The notes beneath the pieces were generated by a model. It was not told the origin of the DNA. It made no database searches and worked only from the letters and a program-made list of their open reading frames with translations. Shown here piece by piece: positions 5,229 through 6,006 of a stretch of DNA of 6,006 nucleotides. This DNA comes from Pseudomonadota bacterium (GTDB lineage Bacteria; Pseudomonadota; Gammaproteobacteria; Burkholderiales; Sulfuriferulaceae), in the NCBI GenBank assembly GCA_021794855.1, contig JAJYPZ010000085.1, forward strand, positions 1-6,006, given 5' to 3'. How positions within the stretch are numbered: the stretch's first letter is position 1; each line of letters opens with the position of its first letter. A program made the position numbers and the translations under genes.

Positions 5229-6006
5229 TGGCCAGTTTCCAGAAAATTTTCGGCCGTACCGCGATAACGCAGGCTTGCGCGCCGGGGCGGGTAAATTTGC
5301 TGGGAGAACATACCGATTACAATGACGGATATGTGCTGCCGACCGCGATTCCGCAACGCACGGTGGTTGAAGTGGGTTACAGCATCGACGATGACCATCA
5401 TTTTTACGCCGACAAGCTTGATGTGTATTTGACCTGTACGCCCGCCGCCGAGGAAACGGCGGGGTTTGCCAGTTATGTAGTCGGTTGCATCAAGGTTCTC
5501 GAACATCATGGCTATCGCATTCCGCCGGTTTCGATTCATGTGTCGTCCACCGTGCCCATCGGATCTGGGCTATCGAGCAGTGCTGCGCTGGAAGTGGCTG
5601 TTTTGCGTGCATTGCGCGAATTACTCGGGTTGGATATGGACGACGTTAAAATTGCACAGTTCGCTCAACAAGCTGAAATCGAGTATGCGCACGTCAATTG
5701 CGGCATCATGGATCAGATGGCGTCGAGTCTTGCCGATACCGCTCACATGCTGTTTCTGGATACGCGTACGCTGGAACGCAGGCTGTTACCCTTGCCCGCA
5801 GGCGCTGAACTGATCGTGATCGATAGCGGGATACCGAGGACGCTGGCCGGCAGCGCGTATAACGAACGGCGCGCCGAATGCGAAGCGGCGGCGGAACTGC
5901 TGGAAGTCAAAGCGTTGCGCGACGTATCGAATATTGCGCAAGTCGAATGGTTGCCCCCACCTCTGGCGCAACGAGCCCGCCATGTCGTTAGCGAAAACAA
6001 CCGCGT
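5228..6006 (+). CDS. galK: Galactokinase, N-terminal 259 residues (3' end off the right edge)
   Basis: GalK phosphorylates galactose at C1 with ATP, feeding GalT. The frame is open from the ATG at 5228 to the window edge, ending in a partial codon. It carries the galactokinase signature APGRVNLLGEHTDYNDGYVLP within residues 18-38 (R21, E27, H28 and D30 are the expected catalytic or sugar-binding residues). It also has the GHMP-kinase ATP loop VPIGSGLSSSAALEVA (109-124), the catalytic-base motif CGIMDQMAS (158-166, D162) and the later IVIDSGIPRTLAGSAYNERR block (about 196-215). Galactokinases are usually about 380 residues, so about two-thirds is present; GHMP motif 3 lies beyond the edge. It is the fourth gene of the operon and cytoplasmic. 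No missing key residue or frameshift is seen. Confidence 0.97.
   Translation, partial: MASFQKIFGRTAITQACAPGRVNLLGEHTDYNDGYVLPTAIPQRTVVEVGYSIDDDHHFYADKLDVYLTCTPAAEETAGFASYVVGCIKVLEHHGYRIPPVSIHVSSTVPIGSGLSSSAALEVAVLRALRELLGLDMDDVKIAQFAQQAEIEYAHVNCGIMDQMASSLADTAHMLFLDTRTLERRLLPLPAGAELIVIDSGIPRTLAGSAYNERRAECEAAAELLEVKALRDVSNIAQVEWLPPPLAQRARHVVSENNR

Overview
This is ordinary bacterial chromosome with dense coding, short intergenic gaps and sigma70-like promoter sequences. Overall base composition and the protein sequences look proteobacterial. A gamma- or betaproteobacterium is my best guess, possibly an aquatic or methanotroph-like lineage, but no marker here fixes the taxon. There are no tRNA or rRNA genes, insertion sequences, CRISPR arrays or phage genes.

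Layout. (1) Positions 1-897, minus strand: the N-terminal half (299 codons) of a RecQ DNA helicase, whose C-terminal part lies off the left edge. (2) Positions 898-1294: a divergent intergenic region, visibly more AT-rich than its flanks. It has a clear extended -10 promoter for recQ and a series of inverted repeats that probably control the rightward operon. (3) Positions 1295-6006, plus strand: four tightly packed genes. They are a cytoplasmic glycoside hydrolase family 2 enzyme (probably beta-galactosidase), galT (galactose-1-phosphate uridylyltransferase), an M24/creatinase-fold protein and galK (galactokinase, cut by the right edge). The junctions are TGAATG (abutting), an 8-base overlap, and TAATG (1-base overlap). 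They look like one transcript with coupled translation.

How the genes fit together: the GH2 enzyme would release galactose from an imported beta-galactoside in the cytoplasm. GalK would phosphorylate it and GalT would exchange galactose-1-phosphate with UDP-glucose (Leloir pathway). A UDP-galactose epimerase, a mutarotase and a transporter are expected but not in the window.

The unusual part is the third gene. It has an M24 'pita-bread' peptidase fold but appears to have lost three of the five metal ligands, and it sits translationally coupled between galT and galK. The GalT also lacks most ligands of both metal sites known from the Escherichia coli enzyme, while keeping the catalytic HPHGQ motif. 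The M24-like protein, a conserved-looking but apparently non-metallopeptidase partner in a galactose operon, is the best candidate for undescribed biology here.
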